54,431 nt of DNA from Defluviitaleaceae bacterium (GCA_009780315.1 WRAH01000017.1:1-54431); one strand, 5' to 3'. Positions 40,391 to 50,027 are shown, counted from the stretch's first letter. The notes: generated from the letters alone by a model not told the origin. Program-made: numbers and translations.

Positions 40391-42649
40391 ATGTATAGTC
40401 AAGCCAAGTTTACAAAGAGGGTATCCTCCTCGGCACGCATTACCATTGCAATAATGCTTTCCACTTTGCTTCTTGGCATCATCATTATTACCTTTAGCTA
40501 TATTGCTTATCGTAATAATTCTATTGAGTATCATGCAGAAAAGGTTGCAGCGGTTACAACCACGATGGCTAGTGTTATTGACCCTGTGCTTCTGCAAGCA
40601 ACAATTTCTGGAACTGAACCAGATGAATACTGGCATTATTTAAGAGCGCAATTTGACCATGCTTTTACGCGGCAATCTGACTTGTATTTTTTGTATTTGA
40701 TGGTACCTATAAACAATACTTTTGCATATATTATTTCAGCTCAACGCCCTGGTGACCCAGAGTGGATTTATTTTTTTCAACTCGAAGATTATGGCGTTTA
40801 TGGCATTGATACATTGAATGCATTGCATGAAGGTAACACCACCACCACAGGCATTGTTGATTCTGGTTCATGGGGTGTTTTTGTAAGTGCATTTGCGCCT
40901 GTCATTGATACAAACGGCAACGTGATTGCCCTTGTTGGTGCAGATATTGACGCACAGACAGTGATTGTTGCCACCAATACATTCATGATTAGCATTGCTG
41001 CTTTTGTAATTATTGGCGCATTGTTGCTTGGGCTTTTATTACGATTATATGTCATTCGTGTTTTAAACTTTGCGTTTAAGCGGATTGCAGATAAAGGGCA
41101 TGATTTTGATACGAGTGCTATTTTTAAGACGCGCAAATCTGACCATGAATCTAAAGAGATAACCGCCAAGTTGTATTGTCAATATTCCGAAATGTTTTCA
41201 TCTTTTCAGCAGTTGATTCAGGATATTGACCAAGTGACAGACGCGCACTTAGAGGGATATTACACTACTTCCATAGACGAATCTAAATACAATGGAGGAC
41301 AGCAGCAGCTTGCACGTAAGATTAACGAAATGCTCAAGTATTATGCACACGGTATAGAAGAAATTGTTAATATCATGAAAGATTATGGTGATGGAAACTT
41401 CAATAACACAGTGTCACCATTTAAGGGTGACTGGGTGTGGGCAAGTAATGTCATTGTTGACCTGCGCCAGCATTTTATTGATATCACCAGCGAAATTGAC
41501 AAGTTAACGAAAAGTGCCATGGAAGGTGAGTTTAATATATCTGCCGATACCCCTCAGCTACAAGGCGAATGGGCGGCAATTATTAAAAACCTTAACACCC
41601 TTATGAAATCTGTCGCAGAACCTCTTAATGCAATCGAGCATGACGCAGTGCTTATGTCAAAGGGTGACTTTACTATGCTTGAAGGTGACTTCAAAGGACA
41701 TTTTTACGGGGTGGTTAAAGCATGTAATATGGCAAACAAAACCAGCCAAAGTTTAATTGATGAAATTTCTAGTGTGCTTACATCTATTTCACAGGGTGAT
41801 TTAACAGTTCAGCTTAAAGAAGATTATATCGGTGATTACGCACCCATTCGCGATGCACTTGAAACGATACTTGACGCATTGAATCATTCTATGAACAATA
41901 TCACATCTACTGCAACCGAAATATTGACGGGTGCTAACAATCTTTCTACAAATGCAGACAATTTATCATACAGCACAACAGTGCAAGCCAATACTATTGC
42001 AGAACTACAAGCCACAATTGAATCTGTCAGCGAAAAAACACGCACCAGTGCAGCGCAGGCCACTGACGCAGAAATCCGTGCCATTGAATCTACAGAATTT
42101 GCACAGCGCGGTAATGCTGAAATGAAGTCTATGCTTGCATCTATGAGTGAAATAAAAGCATCCAGTAAAAATATTGCCCAAGTCATTCAAGTTATTGACA
42201 ACATTGCGTTTCAAGTGAATCTGCTTGCGCTTAACGCCGCCATTGAAGCCGCACGGGCTGGCGAACACGGTAAAGGGTTTACAGTTGTTGCCGAAGAAGT
42301 GCGCGCATTGGCGGCAAGAAGTGCCGACGCGGCACATGAAACGGCTGGACTGGTTGAGGAATCTAACACCCATGTTGACCAAGGTAGTGTAGTTGTACAA
42401 AGCACTGCAACTTCACTGGAAACCATCGTTGCTGGTGTAGAGCATATAACCCAAATGATTTCAAAGATATCCAACACGGCAACGGAGCAAGCCGAAGCCT
42501 TGGAAAATATTGAAACCGCCATCAATGAAATATCTGAAACCGTGAGCAAAAACGTGGTCGCTGGTGAAGAATGTGCCGCCATGTCTACTGAATTTGAACA
42601 GCAAGCCACCGCGCTCACCAACTTGGTTTCATTCTATCGATTAAAGTAG
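40391..42649 (+). CDS. Methyl-accepting chemotaxis protein
   Basis: 752 residues. The first membrane helix is at about 14-37. An outer sensing region follows to about 190 (Cache-like, with V-G-A-D-I-D-A near its end), then the second helix at about 198-222. A long inner region holds HAMP-like repeats, and the signalling domain covers the C-terminal 260 residues. The hairpin tip is F-Q-V-N-L-L-A-L-N-A-A-I-E-A-A-R-A-G-E followed by G-K-G-F-T-V-V-A-E-E-V-R-A-L-A, which is fully conserved. The ligand is unknown. No other chemotaxis gene is in the window. A terminator follows at 42666. Confidence 0.93.
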   Translation: MYSQAKFTKRVSSSARITIAIMLSTLLLGIIIITFSYIAYRNNSIEYHAEKVAAVTTTMASVIDPVLLQATISGTEPDEYWHYLRAQFDHAFTRQSDLYFLYLMVPINNTFAYIISAQRPGDPEWIYFFQLEDYGVYGIDTLNALHEGNTTTTGIVDSGSWGVFVSAFAPVIDTNGNVIALVGADIDAQTVIVATNTFMISIAAFVIIGALLLGLLLRLYVIRVLNFAFKRIADKGHDFDTSAIFKTRKSDHESKEITAKLYCQYSEMFSSFQQLIQDIDQVTDAHLEGYYTTSIDESKYNGGQQQLARKINEMLKYYAHGIEEIVNIMKDYGDGNFNNTVSPFKGDWVWASNVIVDLRQHFIDITSEIDKLTKSAMEGEFNISADTPQLQGEWAAIIKNLNTLMKSVAEPLNAIEHDAVLMSKGDFTMLEGDFKGHFYGVVKACNMANKTSQSLIDEISSVLTSISQGDLTVQLKEDYIGDYAPIRDALETILDALNHSMNNITSTATEILTGANNLSTNADNLSYSTTVQANTIAELQATIESVSEKTRTSAAQATDAEIRAIESTEFAQRGNAEMKSMLASMSEIKASSKNIAQVIQVIDNIAFQVNLLALNAAIEAARAGEHGKGFTVVAEEVRALAARSADAAHETAGLVEESNTHVDQGSVVVQSTATSLETIVAGVEHITQMISKISNTATEQAEALENIETAINEISETVSKNVVAGEECAAMSTEFEQQATALTNLVSFYRLK

Positions 42650-42665
42650 TTGTGCAGATGTATAT

Positions 42666-42700
42666 AAAAATCCGAAAATGTTATGTTTTCGGATTTTTTA
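42666..42700 (+). terminator. Terminator after the chemoreceptor gene
   Basis: AAAAATCCGAAAA (42666-42678) pairs with TTTTCGGATTTTT (42686-42698). Confidence 0.85.
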
Positions 42701-42773
42701 TATACAGAAAAAAGATGTACTGTTATCACTTGATGTGTTAAAATTATTTTTAAACTTAGAGAGGACGATTATA

Positions 42774-44549
42774 ATGACCCAATTCAAATTACTTTGCAAG
42801 TTCAGCACAATATTGGTGCTTGCACTTGGGCTGATGTTGGTGCTTCCAGCCGTGACAGTTTATGCAGAGGACAACGCCTTTAGCATAGAAATTACAGAGG
42901 AAACGACCTTCTCTTTTACACCAGATGTGACTGGTTATTGGACTTTTGTGACCAGTGATAATCATGATAGTGACCCGCGTTTATGGATTCATAATCGCCA
43001 TGGTGTGCAAATTGCCACAGATGATGACACTGCGGGGAATTTGAATGCGATAATCACCGTCCATCTTGTAGAGGGTGTGGAGTACTTTGTTCGTGCTGGC
43101 TTTTGGTCTGCGGCAACGACAGGTACTTATACTTTAACGGTGTCTATGTCAGATACTTTTGTGCGCCCTGTGCGTCCGTGGATTCCGCCTGTGGTTATAG
43201 AGATACCTAGTGAAGGCGGCACAGTAGGCGGGCATGTTGACGATGGCAGTTTCGGCAGTTTTACTTTTATGCCTGCAACTTCAGGTTTATGGACACTTGA
43301 ATATGAAGGCTTGTGGATGCTGGACGTACTTGATAACCGTGGAAATGTTATTGCCATTGATGAACTGAGTTTGCCTGGTATGAATACAATGACAGTACGT
43401 CTTGTAGCAGATGTAGAATATACTATTCATGGCAGTTTAGATTGGAGTACCTTTGAGTATATTCTCACTGTTACCCCAGCGGAAGTATTCACCCCTTGGT
43501 TTGATTGGGATGAACTGGCAAGTTGGGGGATAGCCGTAGACTTTGATGCCGAAAGAATCCCACTCATTATTGATGATGAGCCAATTTTGGTAGAGGAAAC
43601 TACACATTTTTCCTTTATTCCTGATACGACAGGCTCGTGGACATTTAATTTTCCTATCGTTGATTTTGGCGATGCCGAACCTGCGATTCTTGTTACAGAT
43701 AACTATGGCAGTGTAATCATGATTGATGAGAATATGTTGTCGCCTAACCTCAATACATTTTATTTGGAAGAAGGTATTGAGTATATCGTGTGGGCAAGCT
43801 TTTTCTCATGGTGGGGATTTGACTTTGATGATTTTGGAAGTTATAACCTGTCTGTAGAACGATATGTACCAAGCCCTATGGTCAATGTATCTGTAGAGAC
43901 ATCACCTATAGAAATCCCCCCTGTTATCACACATACAGCGTTTCCCTCAGACGGCGGTGTGGTTTCCCTTGACGTTAATGCTTTTGAGTCATTCTCATTT
44001 ACCCCAGACACTAGCATGTCTTGGACAATTGAGGTCATTGCCACAAGTTCAAGTTTTTCAGAACTTGTTGTAAGCGATATTTCTGATAGCTTTAGAATAT
44101 TTGATTGGTCTTCAAATATTACACTTGACTTAGCAGCAGGTCACACTTATATCATTGAAGTGTGGGGCGACAATGACTCCATGCTATCAATTACACCAAC
44201 GTATCAAATTCACCCCACAACAGGTATGGTTACAATGGTAAGACAAGTGACACGCCCTACAGATTTTTCATTTATTCCCAACAGAACTGGGTATTGGGTG
44301 ATTCAAACGACAAACAATACAGGAGACCCTTTGCTTCAATTGCTGGATAATGCAGGTGAGATTCTATTTGAAGATGATGACAGCGGCGGAAACTTAAATG
44401 CCCAGCTAAAAGTCTATTTGACGGAAGGTGTAGAGTATACTATTCGTGCAACATTCTTTGCAGGTGGTGGAAGATATCAATTAGAGATAATCAACCTCAT
44501 GGGGTTAGAAACCCAAGGAGAATTTCCAATACTTGCACCAGCCATATAG
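42774..44549 (+). CDS. Secreted protein with five PPC-like beta-sandwich repeats
   Basis: 591 residues. The ATG at 42774 has GAGAGGA (42759-42765) ahead of it and starts a good signal peptide (cleavage near V-Y-A, about residue 30). Five repeats of 85-95 residues follow at about 37-125, 150-235, 268-363, 393-475 and 482-572. Each has F-[ST]-F-x-P-x-[TR]-[ST]-x-x-W, then a D/N-rich turn, then V-E-Y-x-[VI]. This resembles bacterial pre-peptidase C-terminal domains, but no peptidase is attached. It is probably an extracellular binding or surface protein. The first and fifth repeats are the closest pair (both G-Y-W and D-D-D). Confidence 0.75.
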   Translation: MTQFKLLCKFSTILVLALGLMLVLPAVTVYAEDNAFSIEITEETTFSFTPDVTGYWTFVTSDNHDSDPRLWIHNRHGVQIATDDDTAGNLNAIITVHLVEGVEYFVRAGFWSAATTGTYTLTVSMSDTFVRPVRPWIPPVVIEIPSEGGTVGGHVDDGSFGSFTFMPATSGLWTLEYEGLWMLDVLDNRGNVIAIDELSLPGMNTMTVRLVADVEYTIHGSLDWSTFEYILTVTPAEVFTPWFDWDELASWGIAVDFDAERIPLIIDDEPILVEETTHFSFIPDTTGSWTFNFPIVDFGDAEPAILVTDNYGSVIMIDENMLSPNLNTFYLEEGIEYIVWASFFSWWGFDFDDFGSYNLSVERYVPSPMVNVSVETSPIEIPPVITHTAFPSDGGVVSLDVNAFESFSFTPDTSMSWTIEVIATSSSFSELVVSDISDSFRIFDWSSNITLDLAAGHTYIIEVWGDNDSMLSITPTYQIHPTTGMVTMVRQVTRPTDFSFIPNRTGYWVIQTTNNTGDPLLQLLDNAGEILFEDDDSGGNLNAQLKVYLTEGVEYTIRATFFAGGGRYQLEIINLMGLETQGEFPILAPAI

Positions 44550-44583
44550 TGTGATTAAATAAATTTTTTAGGAGCGTTGTTGA

Positions 44584-45360
44584 ATGCTTAAATTAAATGC
44601 GTATCAGTTGAAGTGGATTGCTATTATTGGAATGTTTTTGAATCATGCGGTTTATGCATGGGAAGAAGTATTACCACTAGGGGTTATGGTGGTACTATAT
44701 GCCTTTGGTGGGCTGACATTTCCTATTTTGGCGTACTTTGTTGTTGAAGGATATAGGCATACTTCAAATCTCAAAAGATATATATTGCGGCTTTTGATTT
44801 TTGGTGTGATTGCTGTACCATTGCATATGATGGTTTTTGGCGGTTTTGGTATAAATATTTTATTTACAATCATTTTGAGCCTATGTTTTTTAAAGCTTTA
44901 CGATACCATAAAGATTCGCGCACTTTTTTGGATAGTTTTTGTCATTATAAACATTATCACGGTGATTTTGTTTATTGACTGGTTTATTATAGGCCCTATT
45001 GTTGTATTGCTTTATCACATTATTAAGAATGAAAATGCTAGACGTATTGTGCCGGGAATCGTGGCTGGCGTACTTTGGCTTGGACTGTTATTGTTTTTGC
45101 TTGTATCAATGCTTGGCGTGTACAGCACAGGCGGAGCAGAAGCATTGGCAGCATTGGAAGCGATGGCTTTTAGCTTAGACATTGTTTATGCTTCACTTAG
45201 CTTCTTTATTGGTTGCTTTGCCGCCGCTTACCTTATAAAAAACTTCAACGGCGAACGAGGTAAAAAAATGAAGTGGACGTTTTATGTTGCATATCCCGTC
45301 CACTTCATTATTCTTATCGTTGTTGGTGTTGCATTAGGCATCATGAGTTTTGGATTTTAA
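44584..45360 (+). CDS. TraX-family membrane protein, paralogue 1
   Basis: 258 residues with about eight hydrophobic segments. The family start L-N-A-Y-Q-L-K-W-I-A-I-I-G-M-F-L-N-H-A is clear, as are the F-P-I-L-A-Y-F-V-V-E-G-Y segment and the late G-K-K-M-K-W, Y-P-V-H. TraX is known as the F-plasmid pilin N-acetylase. Chromosomal Firmicutes members are common and their substrate is not settled. TTTAGGAGCG (44567-44576) precedes the ATG. A second copy with strong similarity lies at 45860, beyond a leftward AbrB-type gene. Confidence 0.88.
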   Translation: MLKLNAYQLKWIAIIGMFLNHAVYAWEEVLPLGVMVVLYAFGGLTFPILAYFVVEGYRHTSNLKRYILRLLIFGVIAVPLHMMVFGGFGINILFTIILSLCFLKLYDTIKIRALFWIVFVIINIITVILFIDWFIIGPIVVLLYHIIKNENARRIVPGIVAGVLWLGLLLFLLVSMLGVYSTGGAEALAALEAMAFSLDIVYASLSFFIGCFAAAYLIKNFNGERGKKMKWTFYVAYPVHFIILIVVGVALGIMSFGF

Positions 45361-45375
45361 AACTGTAAAAAATTT

Positions 45376-45398
45376 AGGGCTGCAAAGCCCTTTTTTTA
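45376..45398. terminator. Terminator between TraX paralogue 1 and the AbrB gene
   Basis: AGGGCT (45376-45381), loop GCAA, AGCCCT (45386-45391), then a T run; it can also serve leftward (AAAATTT). Confidence 0.75.
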
Positions 45399-45411
45399 TT
45401 GTTTAAATAGA

Positions 45412-45657
45412 TTAACTCACTTGTTTGATTCGGCTAACACAATCATGGCACAGTAGTTTGCCGCTAAATTCGGTAAGTTCATCTCCGCTATTACATAAAG
45501 CACATTTGTGTTGATACTTACTTATAACGATGGTGTGCCCTTCCATATATATTTCCATTTCCTGCTCTCTCTTAATATCAAGTACCCTCCGTAATTCCTT
45601 GGGTATGACAAACCTACCCAAAGCATCAGGTTTACGTATTATCCCTGTTGCTTTCAT
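45412..45657 (-). CDS. AbrB-family regulator with zinc-finger tail
   Basis: 81 residues. Residues 1-47 are one AbrB/SpoVT domain: I-I-R-K-P-D-A-L-G-R-F-V-I-P-K-E-L-R-R-V-L-D-I. Residues 50-75 hold C52-A-L-C55 and C70-H-D-C73, a small zinc-ribbon type finger. The fused form is seen in some Clostridia and may give extra DNA or protein contact. AAAGG lies about 12 bases before the ATG on the minus strand. The gene sits between, and opposite to, two TraX-like genes. Confidence 0.88.
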   Translation of the reverse strand: MKATGIIRKPDALGRFVIPKELRRVLDIKREQEMEIYMEGHTIVISKYQHKCALCNSGDELTEFSGKLLCHDCVSRIKQVS

Positions 45658-45859
45658 AATGGTATCAACCTTTCTAAATTTTAATTGGAATGTTTGGTAT
45701 TTAACCCTATGTAATCATTCCTTATGATTTTGTCATATTATATCATTTCCCCTGTCATAAGCAAAGGGTTTAAACATTTTTTTGTTACAAATGTCACTAT
45801 TTCTTTTTACATTGAATTGCTATACTGATAGCATAATAAATCGCAAGGAGTGATGTGAG

Positions 45860-46639
45860 ATGTTTAAGTTAAATGCATATCAGTTAAAGTGGATTGCCAT
45901 TGTGGGGATGTTTTTAAATCATGCGACCTTTGCTTGGCGGGATGTTTTGCCAATGGGCGTTGTTGCTGTAATGTATGCCGCAGGAGGCGTTACCTTTCCA
46001 ATTTTAGCCTACTTTATTGTGGAGGGATATAAACATACCTCTAACTTGGGCAAATATATGTTGAGGATATTTATTTTTGGCGTGATTGCACAACCTTTAC
46101 ATTTTATACTTTTTGGTCGATTTGGGCTAAATATCATGTTTACCATATTGCTTAGTTTAATTGCTTTAAAGCTTTATGATGTTATAAAAATCCGCATTTT
46201 GTTTTGGCTTGTGTTTATCTTGATTATGGTGATTGCTTTTGTGTTTATGTTTGACTGGATTTTCATTGGGCCATTGCTTGTGCTGATGTACTATATCATC
46301 CCCAAAGAGCATGTAAGAAGAGTTGTTCCAGCGATTGTAGCTGGGGTCATTTGGTTTGCCATAACGGCATTTGGAATTTTAGGCATTATGGCAATGCAAG
46401 ATATCCCTGAGCTAGCAGAGAATGTTGACAGTATCCTCACAAGTTTTGGCGGTGCTGGTGCTGATTTGAACTTTATGATTGCAGGACTTGGCTTTATCGT
46501 TGGTTGTATTGCAGGTGCAGTGTTGGTTAAAAACTTTAATAGTGAAAGAGGTAAAAAAATGAAGTGGGCATTTTATGCGGCATACCCACTCCATCTCGCA
46601 CTCATTCTTATTGTTGCTTTTGCCTTGGGATTACTTTAA
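45860..46639 (+). CDS. TraX-family membrane protein, paralogue 2
   Basis: 259 residues, same layout as the gene at 44584: L-N-A-Y-Q-L-K-W-I-A-I-V-G-M-F-L-N-H-A, F-P-I-L-A-Y-F-I-V-E-G-Y, and the late G-K-K-M-K-W, Y-P-L-H. AAGGAG (45845-45850) precedes the ATG. The two paralogues share more than half of their residues by eye, spread over the whole length. Its 3' end overlaps the end of the converging GGDEF gene by 9 bases. Confidence 0.88.
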   Translation: MFKLNAYQLKWIAIVGMFLNHATFAWRDVLPMGVVAVMYAAGGVTFPILAYFIVEGYKHTSNLGKYMLRIFIFGVIAQPLHFILFGRFGLNIMFTILLSLIALKLYDVIKIRILFWLVFILIMVIAFVFMFDWIFIGPLLVLMYYIIPKEHVRRVVPAIVAGVIWFAITAFGILGIMAMQDIPELAENVDSILTSFGGAGADLNFMIAGLGFIVGCIAGAVLVKNFNSERGKKMKWAFYAAYPLHLALILIVAFALGLL

Positions 46640-47371
46640 ATGTAAATATGCGTATTGATTACGCCCGTGATTTTTTGCTTGAAACAATGCTTCATCTGCA
46701 CAACGGAAAAAGTCGGCTGCTGACCAGTTGCCGGCTTTTTTTACGCCTGTGACTATGCCAATGGATACGGTGACATAACCAACAGAGTCATTGCCAGAAT
46801 GGGGAATGTGCAACCGCCGCACTTCTTCAATCATGCGGTCGGCAACAAGCCTTGCCCCTTGTTCTGATGTGTGGGGCAAAATGGCAATAAATTCTTCACC
46901 GCCATAACGCGCCACAAAATCTTGCCCACGGAATAAACAGTCTTTTAAAACACTTGCAATAGAGCGCAGACAATCATCACCTGCATTGCGGCTATATATT
47001 TCGTTGTATTGGTTAAAATGGTCAATGTCTATCAATAGAACACTGAGTATATCCCCTGCCTTTGCCATGTTTGCAAGGGTTTGGTCAAGGCTTTCACTTA
47101 AATAATGCTTGTTAAAAATACCTGTTAGCACATCAAAATGGGCTTTGCCAAGGATTTCATTTTTTTCAGCACCAAAGTGGGAAGTATTGCGTTCTGATAG
47201 GCTTGTCATTTGTCTATATTGGCGAAACTGTTTTAACAGTTTTCCGTATTCTTCAACCAGTTTGCTATATGGCTGCATGTTAAGCTTTGTGTCTTCCTCC
47301 GAACTCAGCAAAACTTTTACCGCTTCATCATAAATTTTTTGTTCTTTAGAGAGTAAATCCATATCCCGCAC
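46631..47371 (-). CDS. Diguanylate cyclase (GGDEF domain)
   Basis: 246 residues. A helical N-terminal part (1-75) without membrane segments is followed by a full GGDEF domain. It has F-D-V-L-T-G-I-F-N, the metal D-I-D-H-F segment, and the active site G157-G-E-E-F161. An R148-G-Q-D151 lies exactly five residues before it, the inhibitory c-di-GMP (I) site. The protein should make c-di-GMP and be subject to product inhibition. It is the last gene of the nrdD-nrdG unit (5-base gap to nrdG), an unusual neighbour. Confidence 0.9.
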   Translation of the reverse strand: MRDMDLLSKEQKIYDEAVKVLLSSEEDTKLNMQPYSKLVEEYGKLLKQFRQYRQMTSLSERNTSHFGAEKNEILGKAHFDVLTGIFNKHYLSESLDQTLANMAKAGDILSVLLIDIDHFNQYNEIYSRNAGDDCLRSIASVLKDCLFRGQDFVARYGGEEFIAILPHTSEQGARLVADRMIEEVRRLHIPHSGNDSVGYVTVSIGIVTGVKKAGNWSAADFFRCADEALFQAKNHGRNQYAYLHLK

Positions 47372-47376
47372 TCCTA

Positions 47377-47886
47377 CTAGCTTCCATAATAAAGTTTTAT
47401 ACGCCCGCTTTGCTTGCGGGTGATTTCCATATCTATGATTCGTTGATTGGTTGAACCGCGAAACTTTAAGTCTAAGTCACGTTTTTCATGAATATATGGG
47501 CCGTCAATCAGATAATCTGTTAAGTCAAGCAATGCCTTAATATCTGCGTCTTCACGAGTGGAAAGTGCTTCATAGGTATAACCTGTATAGGTGGTAGCAT
47601 CCCAACCAATACGCTTTGCCTCAAATGCCACTTGCGCCAACTCTCCAGCCTGTAAAAATGGCTCTCCGCCGGAAAATGTTATACCGCGTACCAACTTACG
47701 CCCCGGCCCAGCTTTTTTCATCATGCGGATTATCTCCCGTACAGAAAACTCACGCCCACTTGTCATGGCTTGATTTTCAGGGTTTTGACAATTGGGGCAA
47801 GCCAAGTCACACCCCTGTACAAATATGACCACACGTATACCTGGCCCATCCACTAAGCTTTCATATGTCATGCCTGCTACTCTCAT
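47377..47886 (-). CDS. nrdG: Anaerobic ribonucleotide reductase activating protein
   Basis: A radical-SAM enzyme that installs the glycyl radical on NrdD. The motif C26-x3-C30-x2-C33 (C-D-L-A-C-P-N-C) is the iron-sulfur site, and D-G-P-G-I-R and F-S-G-G-E-P-F are also seen. The ATG at 47886 (M-R-V-A-G-M) is chosen by family length (169 residues). A GTG 36 bases upstream (47922) in the same frame lies within the nrdD end and is possible, since the AAAGGA before 47886 is a little far. Confidence 0.9.
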   Translation of the reverse strand: MRVAGMTYESLVDGPGIRVVIFVQGCDLACPNCQNPENQAMTSGREFSVREIIRMMKKAGPGRKLVRGITFSGGEPFLQAGELAQVAFEAKRIGWDATTYTGYTYEALSTREDADIKALLDLTDYLIDGPYIHEKRDLDLKFRGSTNQRIIDMEITRKQSGRIKLYYGS

Positions 47887-47903
47887 ATAAACATCGCATT
47901 CCT

Positions 47904-50027
47904 TTACCCGTCGTGTTTGCACCGATTGCCTTCTTCTGCAAGTTTAAAATCATTAAACCTGTCTAGCGTAGACAAGTATCCTGTGATTCTGCGCACACGG
48001 CTTATATTATCGCTTCCACAGCTCGTACAGTTGTTTTCATTTTGTAAACCTTGTTTTCCGCATTCGCGGCAAATATCTACAGGGAAGTTAATTGCGCCAT
48101 AACCCATGTCTGCCTCTGACATTGCACGGATAATTTTCTCATAGGCTTCAATGTTATTTCCCGGGGCAGATTTTAACTCTACATAAGATATATGCCCTGC
48201 ATTGCAATATTGATGATAGGGTCCTTCAATGGCTATTTTCTCCAGCGCAGTGATTTTACATTCTACAGGAACATGGAAAGAGTTGGTATACCATTCCTTG
48301 TCGGTAATGCCCGGCAATACCCCGTATTTTTCAACATCAACTTTTGTGAACCGTCCAGAAAGTTGCTCTGCTGGGGTTGCCAGTAGGGAAACATTCAAAT
48401 GATGGGCTTGGCTTGCTTCATCACAAAGGCGGCGCATATGACTTACAATGGCAATGCCTTGGGCTTGCGCACCTACATTTTCCCCATGGTGATTGCCTGT
48501 AAGGGCAACCAGGCATTCTGCAAGCCCAATAAATCCAACAGACAGTGTACCATTTTTGATGGCTTTTTCTATACTGTCGCTTTGCTTTAAGTCTTCGCTT
48601 TCAACATATAGCTTTTGCCCCATGAGAAAAGGAAAGTCTCTAACACGCAAGTTTTTTTGCAGATTGTATCTGGTGATTAACTGCTTTATTGCAAAGTTCA
48701 CCGTTTCATCTAAAAGGCGATAAAATTTACCAATGTCTTTTCCTGCACGAATGCCAAGACGAGGTAAGTTAATGGATGTGAAGCTTAGATTGCCCCGCCC
48801 GTCTGTAACCTCAGGGCCATTGATATTGCCTATGACCCGAGTACGGCAACCCATGTAAGATACTTCTTCATCACCATAGATACTGTTGAAACTGGAATCA
48901 AGAAATGAGAATGTAGGAAAGAGCCGCTTACAGGAAACTTTCATTGCCAGTTGAAAAAGGTCGTAGTTAGGGTCGCCCTCGTCAAAATTCACATCAGATT
49001 TCAGTTTAAACACAAGATTTGGAAAGATGGGTGTCTCACCTTTGCCCAGTCCTTTTTCATAGGCTTGAAGGAAGCATTCAGTCACCATGCGCCCGCCTTG
49101 GGTGGTGTCGGTGCCAAGATTGATACTGGAAAAGGGTACTTGCGCCCCTGCACGGCTATGCATTGTATTAAGATTATAAATAAAAGCTTCCATGGCTTGA
49201 AAAGTCTCTTTACGCGTGTGTTCGTCTACCAGTGCGGAAACGGCTTCTGCTGTCACGTGTTCGGTCAAACCTAGGTCTTGCAGGTTTTGTTTTAAAATTT
49301 TTTCTTGACGCTCCCGTTCAATCTCTACATAAGTCGCCATGTCTCGGTCGAAATACGCATAGCTTTGCCCACCATGCATGTCATTTTGGTTGCTTTGTAA
49401 GATGATTGCCGCCAGTGCCGCCGCAGAGCGGATATTTTTTGGCGGACGAATAGAGCCATGTCCATTATTAAATCCATCACGCAAAAGCCGCCCAAGGGGA
49501 ATTTGCAAGCATGTAAGGGTTTTGCCATACCATGACAAGTCTTGGATGTAAATATCGCCTTTCAAGTGGGCTTTTGCTTCATCTGCCGGCAATGCCCGCT
49601 TTAAGTAATAGGCTTTTGAGGCCGCTTCTGAAATTTGCAGTACTTTTGCCGATGGGGAGTTGCCTACATTGGCATTATCACGATTGGTTTCCTTGACGAT
49701 TTCCGCCACGGCATCCATCAGTTCGCTTCTTGCTTCACGAATATCTGTCCGTTTTTGGCGGTACAAAATATAGGCTTTGGCAACTTTGGTATAGCCGCTT
49801 TCAATCAGCACCGTTTCAACCATATCTTGCACATCTTCTACACTAAAGTGCTTGTCGGGATATTTTTCTTCAAGCTTTTTAAGTACAGTAAGGGTAAGTT
49901 CCAAGGTTGTATGCGGGCCGCCGCCAGTGATTCCACCTGTGGCTTCAAAGGCTTTCTCTATACATGCAGTAATTTTTCCTGCGTCAAAAGGTGCTTTCTC
50001 ATTGTCCCGTTTTATTATATAATGCAT
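47904..50027 (-). CDS. nrdD: Anaerobic ribonucleoside-triphosphate reductase
   Basis: A class III reductase making dNTPs without oxygen. The 707 residues begin with an ATP-cone (about 1-90, K-R-D-N-E-K-A-P-F-D). A long catalytic barrel follows. Near the end are two CxxC pairs (C-R-E-C-G and C-T-S-C-G, zinc site), then the glycyl-radical loop R-R-I-T-G-Y-L-S-T-L-D-R-F-N-D. The presence of nrdD and nrdG shows that the organism can grow anaerobically. The promoter lies in 50028-50110 (TATAAT on the minus strand near 50080). I saw no convincing NrdR box. Confidence 0.95.
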   Translation of the reverse strand: MHYIIKRDNEKAPFDAGKITACIEKAFEATGGITGGGPHTTLELTLTVLKKLEEKYPDKHFSVEDVQDMVETVLIESGYTKVAKAYILYRQKRTDIREARSELMDAVAEIVKETNRDNANVGNSPSAKVLQISEAASKAYYLKRALPADEAKAHLKGDIYIQDLSWYGKTLTCLQIPLGRLLRDGFNNGHGSIRPPKNIRSAAALAAIILQSNQNDMHGGQSYAYFDRDMATYVEIERERQEKILKQNLQDLGLTEHVTAEAVSALVDEHTRKETFQAMEAFIYNLNTMHSRAGAQVPFSSINLGTDTTQGGRMVTECFLQAYEKGLGKGETPIFPNLVFKLKSDVNFDEGDPNYDLFQLAMKVSCKRLFPTFSFLDSSFNSIYGDEEVSYMGCRTRVIGNINGPEVTDGRGNLSFTSINLPRLGIRAGKDIGKFYRLLDETVNFAIKQLITRYNLQKNLRVRDFPFLMGQKLYVESEDLKQSDSIEKAIKNGTLSVGFIGLAECLVALTGNHHGENVGAQAQGIAIVSHMRRLCDEASQAHHLNVSLLATPAEQLSGRFTKVDVEKYGVLPGITDKEWYTNSFHVPVECKITALEKIAIEGPYHQYCNAGHISYVELKSAPGNNIEAYEKIIRAMSEADMGYGAINFPVDICRECGKQGLQNENNCTSCGSDNISRVRRITGYLSTLDRFNDFKLAEEGNRCKHDG

